Assembly: GCF_020164745.1 (NCBI RefSeq) | Contig: NZ_JAIUGV010000009.1 | Location: forward strand, 248,001-312,000 | Source of the DNA: Mesorhizobium sp. ES1-4 | GTDB taxonomy: Bacteria; Pseudomonadota; Alphaproteobacteria; Rhizobiales; Rhizobiaceae | DNA length: 64,000 nucleotides | Direction: 5' to 3' | Shown: in pieces, positions 1 through 8,146 of the stretch | How the letters are laid out: each line of letters opens with the position of its first letter | Position numbering within the stretch: position 1 is the stretch's first letter | Notes under the pieces: generated by a model | The model's input: the letters and a program-made list of their open reading frames with translations, nothing else | Told to the model about the DNA's origin: nothing | Database searches by the model: none | Position numbers and translations under genes: made by a program

Positions 1-1374
1 GGAAAATCGACGCTCACCAAGATCATCGCCGGGGTCGTCGACGCCACATCCGGCAAGATGTTCCACAACGGCCGGGAGATCGCCTACGCCTCGCCGCATG
101 CCGCACTCGAAGCCGGCATCGCCATGGTGTTCCAGGAGACCAGCCTGGTGCCGTCGATGACCGTGGCGCAAAACCTCTATCTGGGCACGGAAAAGTTCCT
201 CAACCGGCTGCGCGGCACGTATATTTCGGCGCAGCAGTTCCTGCAGTCGCTGAACTTTCCGGTCGATCCGAACGCCATGGTGGCGACGCTGGGTGCCGCC
301 AAGCGGCAGATGGTCGAGATCGCGCGCGCCGTCCACCACAATGCCGAGATCATCATCTTCGATGAACCGACGGCGACGCTGACACCCGAGGAAAAGCGGC
401 ATTTCTTCGCGCTGATCCGGCGGCTGAAGACGAACGGCGTGTCGATCGTCTTCATCAGCCACGCCTTGGAAGAGGCCCTGATGATCGCCGACCGCATCAC
501 CATCCTGCGCGACGGCGAGCTGGTCATCACCGACGAAACGTCGGCCTTCGACCGGGACGGGATCGTCGCCGCCATGGTCGGGCGCACGTTGTCGGGCCAG
601 ATCTACCGCCAGCGTGACGAGGCCAGGCTGCGCAAGGCCGGCAAGAAGGTGCTGTCGGTGCAGGACATCTCGATGAGCAATGTCGTGCGCAACAATTCCT
701 TTTCGATCTTCGAGGGCCAGATTACCGGCGTGTTCGGGCTGATCGGCTCCGGCCGCACCGAGACCTTCAAGATCGTGTCGGGCATCTACAAGCGCGATTT
801 TTTGCGCGGCGGCACGATCGAGCTGGATGACAGGCCGGTGCGCTATCTCGTGCCGAGCGAAGCGGTGGCCGACGGCATCGTCTACGTCACCGAGGACCGC
901 AAGAGCGAAGGCATCTTCGAGACGATGGGGATTGCCGAGAACCTGTTCGGCGGGCTGCTGGCGGCTGGCCGCGAAAAGGCCTGGGTGATCAACCAGCAGG
1001 AGATGCGTCAGCTTTCGGCGGAATGGACCAAGACGCTGAACATCAAGACGATCAACGACAATGCGCGTGTGGTCGAGCTGTCCGGCGGCAACCAGCAGAA
1101 GGTGGTGATCGGCAAGGGGCTGGTGCAGCAGCCGCGCATCGTCATCTTCGACGAACCGACGCGCGGCGTCGATGTCGGCGCCATCGCCGAGATCCACCAG
1201 ATCATCAACCGGCTCGCCGACGACGGGCTCGCGGTGGTGGTCATCTCGTCCTATTTGCCGGAGATCATGAACCTGTCGGACCGCATTCTCGTGTGCCGGC
1301 AGGGGCGTATCGTGGAAGAGTTTTCGCCGGCGGAGGCGACGGAGGAGAAGATCATGTATGCGGCGGTGCATTAG
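1..1374 (+). CDS. Sugar ABC importer ATPase, two-domain (RbsA/XylG type), 5' truncated
   Basis: Energises uptake of a monosaccharide at the inner membrane (CUT2 family). The window opens inside the first Walker A motif (reading frame 1 begins GKSTLTKIIAG), so the N-terminus and the rest of that loop lie outside. Two ABC modules follow. Module 1 has a weak signature (LGAAKRQMVEIARA) and Walker B IIIFDEPTATL. Module 2 has a degenerate P-loop (GLIGSGRTE), a good signature LSGGNQQKVVIGKG and Walker B IVIFDEPTRGVDVG. This asymmetry is usual in RbsA-like proteins. The stop codon TAG at 1372-1374 abuts a large palindrome. The partner permease and binding protein are not in the window, so the sugar cannot be named. 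An internal ATG at 58 is not the true start. Confidence 0.93.
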   Translation, partial: GKSTLTKIIAGVVDATSGKMFHNGREIAYASPHAALEAGIAMVFQETSLVPSMTVAQNLYLGTEKFLNRLRGTYISAQQFLQSLNFPVDPNAMVATLGAAKRQMVEIARAVHHNAEIIIFDEPTATLTPEEKRHFFALIRRLKTNGVSIVFISHALEEALMIADRITILRDGELVITDETSAFDRDGIVAAMVGRTLSGQIYRQRDEARLRKAGKKVLSVQDISMSNVVRNNSFSIFEGQITGVFGLIGSGRTETFKIVSGIYKRDFLRGGTIELDDRPVRYLVPSEAVADGIVYVTEDRKSEGIFETMGIAENLFGGLLAAGREKAWVINQQEMRQLSAEWTKTLNIKTINDNARVVELSGGNQQKVVIGKGLVQQPRIVIFDEPTRGVDVGAIAEIHQIINRLADDGLAVVVISSYLPEIMNLSDRILVCRQGRIVEEFSPAEATEEKIMYAAVH

Positions 1375-1515
1375 GATGTGCCGATATTCAGGTGAGGCCG
1401 GCCTGCAAATGGCTGATACCTGCGCTTCCGGTGCTCACGTACGAAAAGTACGCTCCGCTCCGGTTCTCGCTATCAACCATTTTCGACTCGGCCTGACCTG
1501 AATCTCAACACATCC
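1374..1515. repeat. Large imperfect palindromic intergenic element (~142 nt)
   Basis: The left arm starts GGATGTG (1374-1380) and pairs with CACATCC (1509-1515). Inside it, GATATTCAGGTGAGGCCG (1383-1400) pairs with CGGCCTGACCTGAATCTC (1489-1506) with few mismatches. Further pairing (AATGG.TGATA against TATCA.CCATT) leads to a central CGTAC-GAAAA-GTACG hairpin near 1438-1452. The element begins at the last base of the sugar ATPase stop codon, so it may also end or stabilise that transcript. It resembles the mobile palindromic elements known between rhizobial genes. The family name is not assigned. Confidence 0.75.
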
Positions 1516-1629
1516 TGACGCTGCCGCTATGACGCAGAAAGGGCTAATGTGCCAATCAAATGAATGGACTGCGGGAGGCTATTGAGCTTCCGATTCAATC
1601 AACCGGCGCCGAAACGAAAGGACCACATC

Positions 1630-2040
1630 ATGGCCACCACAAAACTCCTCAGCGACACCGAGGTGGAGAAGATCCCGGCGGTCAAGGCGGTGTTCGACGA
1701 TATCCGCGTGACGCGCAAATCGGATTTCGTCAACAATTTCTGGCGCGGGTTGGCCAATGACCCGGCAGCGCTGAAGCGGATCTGGGAGCAGTTGAAGGTG
1801 GTGATGGTCGCGGACAGCGCCATCGACCCGCTGGCCAAGGAAATGATCTACATCGCGGTTTCGACGGCCAACGGCTGCTCCTATTGCGTCCACTCGCACA
1901 CGGCGGCCGCGCGCGCCAAGGGCATGACCGACGCGCAGCTTGGCGAACTGATCTCGATCATCGGCTTGGCCGGCCAGACCAACCATCTGGTCACGGCCAT
2001 GCAGATCCCGGTCGATCCGCAATTCGAGGTGAAAAGCTAG
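1630..2040 (+). CDS. Carboxymuconolactone decarboxylase/AhpD-like protein
   Basis: This 136-residue protein has the AhpD/CMD fold signature: Glu71, then NGCSYCVHSH with Cys83, Cys86 and His90. In AhpD-type alkylhydroperoxidases these form the peroxidatic and proton-relay site. Length fits the single-domain family (about 120-180 aa). The CxxC suggests a redox (peroxidase-like) protein rather than a true decarboxylase, but the substrate cannot be deduced. The ATG at 1630 is chosen over an in-frame upstream ATG at 1564 because AAAGGA lies about 8 bases before it and family similarity begins there. It stands alone between the palindrome and the phosphoesterase operon. Confidence 0.85.
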   Translation: MATTKLLSDTEVEKIPAVKAVFDDIRVTRKSDFVNNFWRGLANDPAALKRIWEQLKVVMVADSAIDPLAKEMIYIAVSTANGCSYCVHSHTAAARAKGMTDAQLGELISIIGLAGQTNHLVTAMQIPVDPQFEVKS

Positions 2041-2157
2041 CCGCCGGCCGGGGCTATCGGCGCGGCGCGAACATTTGTCCCCATGCTGTTAAGGAAGTGA
2101 CATGTAACGGCACTAAGGAAGCCACACGCGAAGTCGCCGGCCCGTGGTTTTCCGGCA

Positions 2158-2181
2158 GCCGGCTCTCGCAGTGGAGCCGGC
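2158..2181 (+). promoter_or_regulatory. Hairpin enclosing the ribosome binding site of the phosphoesterase
   Basis: GCCGGCTC (2158-2165) pairs perfectly with GAGCCGGC (2174-2181) across an 8-nt loop. The right arm ends one base before the ATG at 2182. The only Shine-Dalgarno-like run, GGAG (2173-2176), sits in that arm. In RNA this would mask initiation. A regulatory role is inferred. Confidence 0.5.
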
Positions 2182-3018
2182 ATGAAAATCGTCCAGATCA
2201 CCGATACCCATTTCAGCCCGACCAAGCCGCATTTCAACGGCAATTGGGCGCCGTTGGCCGCCTGGATCGAGCAGAGCGGCGCCGACCTCGTCATCCACAC
2301 AGGCGACCTCAGCGTCGATGGTGCCGACAAGGATGCCGACATCAGCTTCTGCATGAATCTGATGCGGGAGATTTCAGTCCCGATGCTGCTTGTGCCCGGC
2401 AATCACGATGTCGGTCATCTGCCCGGCTCGCTGCAGCCGGTCAATGCCGAACGCCTTCAGCGCTGGCGTCAGCTGGTCGGCCCCGACTACTGGAGCGAAG
2501 ACGCTGGAAATTGGCGCTTCATCGGGCTCGACAGCCTGCTGATGGGCTTTGAAGACGCCGAAGAGGAAAAACAGTTCGAATGGCTGCAAACCGTGCTGGA
2601 AAGCCGCGGCGGCCGGCGCCTCGCGCTTTTCGCCCACAAGCCGCTGTTCATCGACGAACCCGGTGAAGGTGATACCGGCTATTGGAGCATCCGCCCGGCA
2701 CAACGCCAACGGCTCTACGATCTGATCGCCGCCCACGACGTCGCGCTGTTCGCCAGCGGTCACCTGCACCGGGCATGGCAAGGCAAATACGAAAACACAG
2801 CGCTGGTATGGGGCCCATCGGCGGCCTTCGTCGTCGGCGACATGGAGCGCGACATGCCGGGCGAGCGGCTGCTCGGCGCGGTCGCCCATGATTTTGGTGA
2901 CAGGGTCACCAGCAAGATCGTCGCGGTCCCCGGCATGGCCGTCCACGTCCTCGATGACATGGTCGAGGAGGTTTATCCGCACGAGGCGCACAAGGTTCGA
3001 AAGAGGGTCGCGTCATGA
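2182..3018 (+). CDS. Metallophosphoesterase, calcineurin-like (CpdA-type)
   Basis: A predicted cytoplasmic dinuclear-metal phosphoesterase of 278 aa with no signal peptide. The metal ligands of the calcineurin-like family appear in order: D8-x-H10 (ITDTHF), GD at 41-42 (HTGDLSVDG), GNHD at 73-76, a mid-protein His (FAHKPLF) and C-terminal GHLHRAW. Length and motif order match class III cyclic-nucleotide/glycerophosphodiester phosphodiesterases. It is the first gene of an importer operon: its TGA overlaps the ATG of the ATPase (ATGA). Because that importer is of the Ugp/Mal type, hydrolysis of an imported phosphodiester or phosphomonoester is a reasonable inference. A role in cAMP turnover is the alternative. 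Confidence 0.9.
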   Translation: MKIVQITDTHFSPTKPHFNGNWAPLAAWIEQSGADLVIHTGDLSVDGADKDADISFCMNLMREISVPMLLVPGNHDVGHLPGSLQPVNAERLQRWRQLVGPDYWSEDAGNWRFIGLDSLLMGFEDAEEEKQFEWLQTVLESRGGRRLALFAHKPLFIDEPGEGDTGYWSIRPAQRQRLYDLIAAHDVALFASGHLHRAWQGKYENTALVWGPSAAFVVGDMERDMPGERLLGAVAHDFGDRVTSKIVAVPGMAVHVLDDMVEEVYPHEAHKVRKRVAS

Positions 3019-4172
3019 GTGCGCTCTCGCTTCGCGGCCTGAATAAGTCGTTTGGCGGCAATGCCGTCCTGAACGGCGTCAGCATTGATGTCGAAGCGGG
3101 CGAGTTCATTGCCCTGGTCGGCCCCTCGGGCTGCGGCAAAAGCACCTTGCTGCGCATTCTTGCCGGGCTTGATCATGCCGACAGCGGCGAGATATTCGTC
3201 GGCGGCAAGGACATGTCGGCGGTTGCCGCGGCCGACCGCAACATCGCCATGGTGTTCCAGTCCTACGCGCTCTATCCGCATCTGACGGCTGGCCAGAACA
3301 TCGCGGTTCCGCTGGCCATGAAGCGGTTGAGCCGGACGCAGCGGCTGCCGCTGGTCGGCTCCGTCCTGCCAGGCCAGAAAGAAATCCGCACCGGCATTTC
3401 GCGCGATGTCCGCGAGATGGCGACGGTGCTCAAGATCGACCATCTGCTCGACCGCAAGCCGGGACAGATGTCGGGCGGGCAGCGGCAGCGCGTGGCCCTG
3501 GCGCGCGCCATGGTGCGCCATCCCAGCATCTTCCTGATGGACGAGCCGCTTTCCAATCTCGACGCCAATCTGCGCGTCCATGCCCGCGGCGAGATCGTCG
3601 AACTGCACCGCCGCGCCGGCGTGCCGACGCTCTATGTGACGCATGACCAAGCCGAAGCGCTTTCGATGGCCGACCGCGTGGCGGTGATGATTGGCGGCAA
3701 TCTGCTGCAACTGGCCGCCCCCGAGACGATCTACAACGATCCGGCTCATATCCAGGTCGCCCGTTTTGTTGGCCAGCCCAGGATCAACATCATACCGGCG
3801 CTCGCCGAAAACGGTCGGGTGAGTTTTGAGGGCATCCGGCTGGCTCTGCTTGAGAAAGTGGCCAATGGCCCGGTCAGCCTCGGCATCCGGCCCGAATTCG
3901 TCAAACTTTCGCCCAGCGGTCGGAGCGGCCTTGGCGGGCGGATCGAGCGCCTGGAATTCCTGGGATCCGAAGTCATTGCCCATTGCCGGCTGGACGCGAC
4001 CGGCGACATCGTCATAGCCAAGCTGGCGCCGCACGAGGCGAGGAACCTGATTGCTGGAATGCCGGTGGGTGTCTTTCTGTCACCCGAAGAGGCCATGGTC
4101 TTCGGGCCGGAGGGAAGGCGGCTGCGCACGGCGAGTGCCGCGCCCGCGCGCCAGGAGCCGGCCTATGTCTAG
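3015..4172 (+). CDS. CUT1 ABC importer ATPase (UgpC/MalK type)
   Basis: A 385-aa nucleotide-binding subunit. It has Walker A GPSGCGKST (residues 36-44), Q-loop MVFQSYALYPH, signature MSGGQRQRVALARA, Walker B IFLMDEPLSNLD, H-loop YVTHDQAEA, and a C-terminal TOBE/regulatory domain of about 120 residues. A stretch rich in basic and Gly/Pro residues (about SRTQRLPLVGSVLPGQKEIR) separates the Q-loop region from the helical domain and looks like an insertion compared with typical MalK/UgpC proteins. The start overlaps the phosphoesterase stop by 4 bases. The end overlaps the next permease by 8 bases. Substrate type is inferred from family and neighbour. Confidence 0.92.
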   Translation: MSALSLRGLNKSFGGNAVLNGVSIDVEAGEFIALVGPSGCGKSTLLRILAGLDHADSGEIFVGGKDMSAVAAADRNIAMVFQSYALYPHLTAGQNIAVPLAMKRLSRTQRLPLVGSVLPGQKEIRTGISRDVREMATVLKIDHLLDRKPGQMSGGQRQRVALARAMVRHPSIFLMDEPLSNLDANLRVHARGEIVELHRRAGVPTLYVTHDQAEALSMADRVAVMIGGNLLQLAAPETIYNDPAHIQVARFVGQPRINIIPALAENGRVSFEGIRLALLEKVANGPVSLGIRPEFVKLSPSGRSGLGGRIERLEFLGSEVIAHCRLDATGDIVIAKLAPHEARNLIAGMPVGVFLSPEEAMVFGPEGRRLRTASAAPARQEPAYV

Positions 4173-5088
4173 CGTCGCGGTGGCGGGCAATGTCCCGAGC
4201 GCCGCCGCATTTCATCGGCGCAGCGAGGACCGGATCGCCTGGCTGCTGGCGGCTCCGGCGATCGTGCTTTTGCTGCTGTTCGTGCTGCTGCCGGTGGTTG
4301 CCGTCATCTTTCTCGGCTTCACCGATTTCGAGCTCGGTTACGGCAAATTCCGCCTGGTCGGTTTGGAGAATTACGCGCATCTCCTGACCGATCGCACCTT
4401 CCGCAGATCACTGTGGAACACGTCGGTCTATACGGCGATCGTGGCGCCGGTCTCGATCGTGCTCGGCCTCGGCGTTGCCTTGCTGATCGAAGGCGAGCCG
4501 CGAGCGCGCGGCTTTTTCCGCACCGTCTATTTCCTGCCGGTGGCGTCGCTGATCGTCGCCATGGCGACCGTCTGGCAATATCTTTTCCATCCGACGATCG
4601 GGCCGCTCAACGCGCTGCTTTCGCTGGCCGGCATTCCCGGCCCGAACTGGCTCGGCGCCTCGAACACCGTGCTCTACAGCCTGTCGATCATCGGCGTCTG
4701 GCAGTCGGTCGGTTTCAACATGGTGCTGTTCCTGGCCGGCCTGACGGCGATCCCGCGCGAGCTCTATGCCGCTGCTCACGTCGACGGTGCGAAATCGGCG
4801 CTCGACCGCTTCTTCCTGGTCACCTGGCCGATGCTCGGGCCGACGACATTGTTCGTCGTCACCATCAGCATCACCAATGCGGTGAAGGTCTTCGAAACCG
4901 TGAAGATGCTGACCGACGGCGGACCCAACAAGGCCTCCGAAGTGCTGCTGTTCACCATCTACCAGGAAGGCTTCGTCTATCTGCGTGTCGGCTATGCCTC
5001 GGCAATGACGGTGGTCTTCCTGGCGATCCTCGTCGTGCTGATGTTCCTGCAATATCGCGTGTTGGACCGGCGGGTGCACTACACATGA
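4165..5088 (+). CDS. CUT1 ABC importer permease 1 (UgpA/MalF type)
   Basis: An inner-membrane permease of 307 aa. The first transmembrane helix is around residues 25-47 (LLAAPAIVLLLLFVLLP). The cytoplasmic coupling loop reads ELYAAAHVDGAKSALDRFF, the EAA motif that docks on the ATPase. The ATG at 4165 lies inside the last codons of the ATPase gene, which fits translational coupling. A longer in-frame start at 4051 would add a basic non-membrane tail and is less likely. It ends in the four-base overlap ATGA with the second permease. Confidence 0.92.
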   Translation: MSSVAVAGNVPSAAAFHRRSEDRIAWLLAAPAIVLLLLFVLLPVVAVIFLGFTDFELGYGKFRLVGLENYAHLLTDRTFRRSLWNTSVYTAIVAPVSIVLGLGVALLIEGEPRARGFFRTVYFLPVASLIVAMATVWQYLFHPTIGPLNALLSLAGIPGPNWLGASNTVLYSLSIIGVWQSVGFNMVLFLAGLTAIPRELYAAAHVDGAKSALDRFFLVTWPMLGPTTLFVVTISITNAVKVFETVKMLTDGGPNKASEVLLFTIYQEGFVYLRVGYASAMTVVFLAILVVLMFLQYRVLDRRVHYT

Positions 5089-5915
5089 CCAGCATCCCGG
5101 CCGGCCGCTTCATCCGCTTCACGCTGCTTTCGCTTGGTGCGCTGATGATCCTTGCGCCCTACATCTTCATGATCTCGACCGCGGGCAAGACGCAGAGCGA
5201 CATCTTCACCTCGTCGCTGTCGCTCATGCCTGAGCACTTCTACTTCGCCGAGAATTTCGCCAAGGCGCTGAACAAGGTGCCAATGGCAACGCTGCTGTGG
5301 AACGGCGTTGTCGTCTGCGGCCTGATCTTCTTCTTCCAGGTGCTGGTCGCCATCCCTTGCGCCTACGCCATGGCCAAGCTGAAATTCCGTGCCGCCCGGC
5401 TGATGATGGTGCTGGTCATGCTCGGCCTGCTGGTGCCGATCCACGCCACGGCGCTGCCGCTCTATGTCGCTTTCGACCGCATGTCGCTGCTCAACAGCTA
5501 CACCTCGCTGGTGGCGCCGTTCACCATATCGGTGTTCGCGATCTTCATGTTCCTGCAGTTCTTCCGCGCCATGCCCGATGACCTCATCCACGCGGCGCGG
5601 CTGGACGGCATGTCCGAACTCGGCATTGTCGCGCGCGTCATCGTTCCCAACGCGTGGCCGGCCGTCACCGCCTTCGCGATCTTTTCCGTCGTCGCCCACT
5701 GGAACGATCTCTATTGGCCGCTGATCGTCGTCAGCAAGCAGGCCTACGCCACGCCGCCGCTCGGCCTGATGTATTTCCGCGCCGCCGAGGCAGGCGACGA
5801 CTACGGCGCGCTGATGGCCGCCACGCTGATCATCACCCTTCCACTCGTCGTCGCCTTCCTGTTCGCACAGAAGCGCTTCGTCGAAGGCATCACCATGACC
5901 GGTCTCAAAGGTTGA
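5085..5915 (+). CDS. CUT1 ABC importer permease 2 (UgpE/MalG type)
   Basis: The second permease subunit has 276 aa and six predicted helices. Its EAA loop reads DLIHAARLDGMSELGIVAR, and the C-terminal end FVEGITMTGLKG is typical of the UgpE/MalG group. The ATG at 5085 overlaps the previous stop (ATGA). It forms the membrane channel as a heterodimer with the product of the preceding gene. The next gene, the binding protein, follows after 26 bases with its own ribosome binding site. Confidence 0.93.
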   Translation: MTSIPAGRFIRFTLLSLGALMILAPYIFMISTAGKTQSDIFTSSLSLMPEHFYFAENFAKALNKVPMATLLWNGVVVCGLIFFFQVLVAIPCAYAMAKLKFRAARLMMVLVMLGLLVPIHATALPLYVAFDRMSLLNSYTSLVAPFTISVFAIFMFLQFFRAMPDDLIHAARLDGMSELGIVARVIVPNAWPAVTAFAIFSVVAHWNDLYWPLIVVSKQAYATPPLGLMYFRAAEAGDDYGALMAATLIITLPLVVAFLFAQKRFVEGITMTGLKG

Positions 5916-5941
5916 CCGGGTCGAACCAGGAGCACGAGCAC

Positions 5942-7207
5942 ATGAAGCAACTTCCCAGGATTATCGCGGCGGCGGCGGTCTCGCTGACCTTCGCCCTTCC
6001 GGCCTATGCCGACACGACGCTGACGGTCCATTATCCGATGCCCGGCTTCTTCAAGAACGTGATGGACACGATCTCGAAGAAGTTCATGGAAGAAAACCCT
6101 GATATCAAGATCCAGTTCGCCAGCCCGTCCGCCACCTACGAGGAAGGCATCCAGACCATCCTTCGCCAGGCCGGCACCGACGAAATGCCCGACATCACCT
6201 TCATCGGCTTGAACCGCCTGCGCATGGTCAACGAGCGCAACGTTCCCGTCGATCTCGGCCCGCTGGTCAAGAAGGAAGGCAACATGGCGGAGCTCGGCTT
6301 CTCCGACACCATCCTGAAACTGGCGCAGGTCAACGGCAAGCAGGTTGGGCTGGCCTTCGCCACCTCGAACCCGATCATGTATTATAATGCCGACCTGGTG
6401 AAAGCCGCCGGTGGTGACCCGGACAATCCGCCCAAGACCTGGGACGAGGTGATCGCGCTCGGCGGCAAGATCAAGGCGCTCGGCAATGGCGTCGACGGCA
6501 TCGACTTCCGCTGGCAGGGCGACGACTGGATGTTCTCGGCGCTGCTGTTCGGCGCTGGCGGCAAGATGCTGAACGAGGACGAGAGCAAGGTCGCGTTCAA
6601 CGGGCCTGAAGGCGAGAAGGCGGTCGAGATACTGCAGCGGATGGTGAAGGAGGGCGGCATGCCGGTCTTCACCAAGCCGGCTGGCGAGCAGGCTTTCGCG
6701 GCCGGCAAGGTCGGCTTCGAATTCCAGACCACCGGCGCCTTGGTCAACACGATCAAGAATGTCGGCGACAAGTTCACGCTGCGCACCGCCAAAATCCCGC
6801 TGATCGATCCGGTCAACGGCCATCTGCCGACCGGCGGCAATGCCGTGGTCATCCTGACCAAGGATCCCGCCAAGCAGGACGCCGCCTGGAAGTTCGCGAA
6901 ATTCGCAGCTGGCCCTTATGGCGCGTCGGTCGTCGTGCCGGGTACGGGCTATGTCCCCAACAACGAGCTCGCGGCGAAATCGCCGGAATATCTCGGCGAT
7001 TTCTACAAGAAGAATCCGCTGTTCCAGGCCGGCCTCAGCCAGATGCCGCGGATGATTCCGTGGTATGCTTTCCCGGGCACCAACGGTGTGAAGGTGACGC
7101 AGACCATCGTCGACAACTTGTCCCGCATCGTCGACCAGTCGGCTGAGCCGAAGGCAGCGCTCGCTGATGCGGCAAGCGACGTCGAAGGCATGCTGCCGAC
7201 GCAATAA
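5942..7207 (+). CDS. CUT1 ABC importer periplasmic substrate-binding protein (family 1)
   Basis: A 421-aa periplasmic receptor. The signal peptide is residues 1-23, with cleavage after ALPAYA. The mature part has the Ugp/Mal-type binding-protein layout, including MYYNADLVKAAGG, PKTWDEV and the C-terminal GGNAVVILTKDPAKQDAAWKF. The late stretch VVVPGTGYVPNN resembles UgpB-like proteins. It is the last gene of the phosphoesterase-ATPase-permease-permease operon and is followed by a strong hairpin. The ligand could be a glycerophospho-compound or a sugar. Sequence reading alone does not settle this. Confidence 0.9.
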   Translation: MKQLPRIIAAAAVSLTFALPAYADTTLTVHYPMPGFFKNVMDTISKKFMEENPDIKIQFASPSATYEEGIQTILRQAGTDEMPDITFIGLNRLRMVNERNVPVDLGPLVKKEGNMAELGFSDTILKLAQVNGKQVGLAFATSNPIMYYNADLVKAAGGDPDNPPKTWDEVIALGGKIKALGNGVDGIDFRWQGDDWMFSALLFGAGGKMLNEDESKVAFNGPEGEKAVEILQRMVKEGGMPVFTKPAGEQAFAAGKVGFEFQTTGALVNTIKNVGDKFTLRTAKIPLIDPVNGHLPTGGNAVVILTKDPAKQDAAWKFAKFAAGPYGASVVVPGTGYVPNNELAAKSPEYLGDFYKKNPLFQAGLSQMPRMIPWYAFPGTNGVKVTQTIVDNLSRIVDQSAEPKAALADAASDVEGMLPTQ

Positions 7208-7214
7208 AGCTTTG

Positions 7215-7251
7215 CCGGAACATCGCCGCGCCCACGGCGCGGCGATGCCGG
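7215..7251. terminator. Bidirectional hairpin between convergent operons
   Basis: CATCGCCGCGCC (7221-7232), loop CAC, GGCGCGGCGATG (7236-7247) form a perfect 12-bp stem. It is extended by CCGG (7215-7218) pairing with CCGG (7248-7251). It fills the 48-bp gap between the binding-protein gene and the convergent amidohydrolase gene. No T-run follows on either strand, so termination may need Rho or rest on the hairpin alone. Confidence 0.7.
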
Positions 7252-7255
7252 ACGG

Positions 7256-8146
7256 TCAAGCCGGTCGATAGACCTTCTCTGCCGTATTCCAGAAGATGTC
7301 CGCCTCGGCGGCCGCGCCGTGCTTCGCCACCGCATCGCGGTGCGCCTTGATCAGCTCGGCGTGGCTGGTCCACAACTTCTCGATCGGGAAGTTGGAGCCG
7401 AACATCAGGTGGTCCGCGCCTAGTATCCCGATCGCGTTGTCGACGATATAGGCGATCAGCGCCGGATCGTTGCGGTGGACGAAGGTGCCAAGACCGGACA
7501 GCTTGGCGTAGAAGTTCGGCGCCGCAGACAGCGTGCGCAGGCCAGCTTTCCAGGCTTCCGTGGTTTCCTGATCCATGCCGGTCAGCATGCCGGCATGGGT
7601 GAGGATGAAATCGATTTCGGGATTTTCCCCGACCAACGTCAGCCCGTCCTTCATCTGCGCAGGAAAAAGCTGCAGGTCGAAGGACAGGCCATAGTCCTTC
7701 AGCCGCGCCACATTGGCTCGCACGTTCGGGTCGATGACCTGATCGGGACCCGTGGCGAACCGGAAGGCCGGCGTCTCGTGCCAATGCAACTGCATGCGCA
7801 CGCCGCGCAGCAGCGGATATTTTTTCAAGCGGTCGATCTGGGGTCTGGCATCGTCCACCGTCATGTCGGTATAGCCGACGATGGCGTGCGGCCAGCCGGT
7901 CTCATCAGCCGTTTTCTGCAGGAAGGCGACTTCCTTTTCGAAATCCTCCTTAGCCCAGTTGGTCTGGACGTAGACCGCTTTTTCCACGCCGGAACCCTGC
8001 TGGTCGGCGAGAAACTCCGCGATCGGGTAGTCGCGGCGGATCGGCTCGTAGGGGCCGAAGATGCGCGGCACCATCGGCCCGACCAGCCACGGCTGGTCCT
8101 GCTGGCGCCAGATGTGGAAATGTGCGTCGATGGCTTTCTGCATCAT
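7256..8146 (-). CDS. Amidohydrolase, metal-dependent TIM-barrel (amidohydrolase-2 family)
   Basis: A 296-aa hydrolase of the L-fuconolactonase/2-pyrone-4,6-dicarboxylate lactonase branch. The N-terminal strand carries the metal site DAHFHIW (His9, His11), followed later by LTHAGM (His) and the C-terminal GSNFP. Members hydrolyse lactones or related C-O/C-N bonds. It is the last gene of the molybdenum-hydroxylase operon: its ATG (8144-8146) overlaps the stop of the VWA gene (ATGA), so it is co-translated. A plausible role is to open a ring or lactone produced downstream of the hydroxylase. The substrate is unknown. Confidence 0.88.
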   Translation of the reverse strand: MMQKAIDAHFHIWRQQDQPWLVGPMVPRIFGPYEPIRRDYPIAEFLADQQGSGVEKAVYVQTNWAKEDFEKEVAFLQKTADETGWPHAIVGYTDMTVDDARPQIDRLKKYPLLRGVRMQLHWHETPAFRFATGPDQVIDPNVRANVARLKDYGLSFDLQLFPAQMKDGLTLVGENPEIDFILTHAGMLTGMDQETTEAWKAGLRTLSAAPNFYAKLSGLGTFVHRNDPALIAYIVDNAIGILGADHLMFGSNFPIEKLWTSHAELIKAHRDAVAKHGAAAEADIFWNTAEKVYRPA

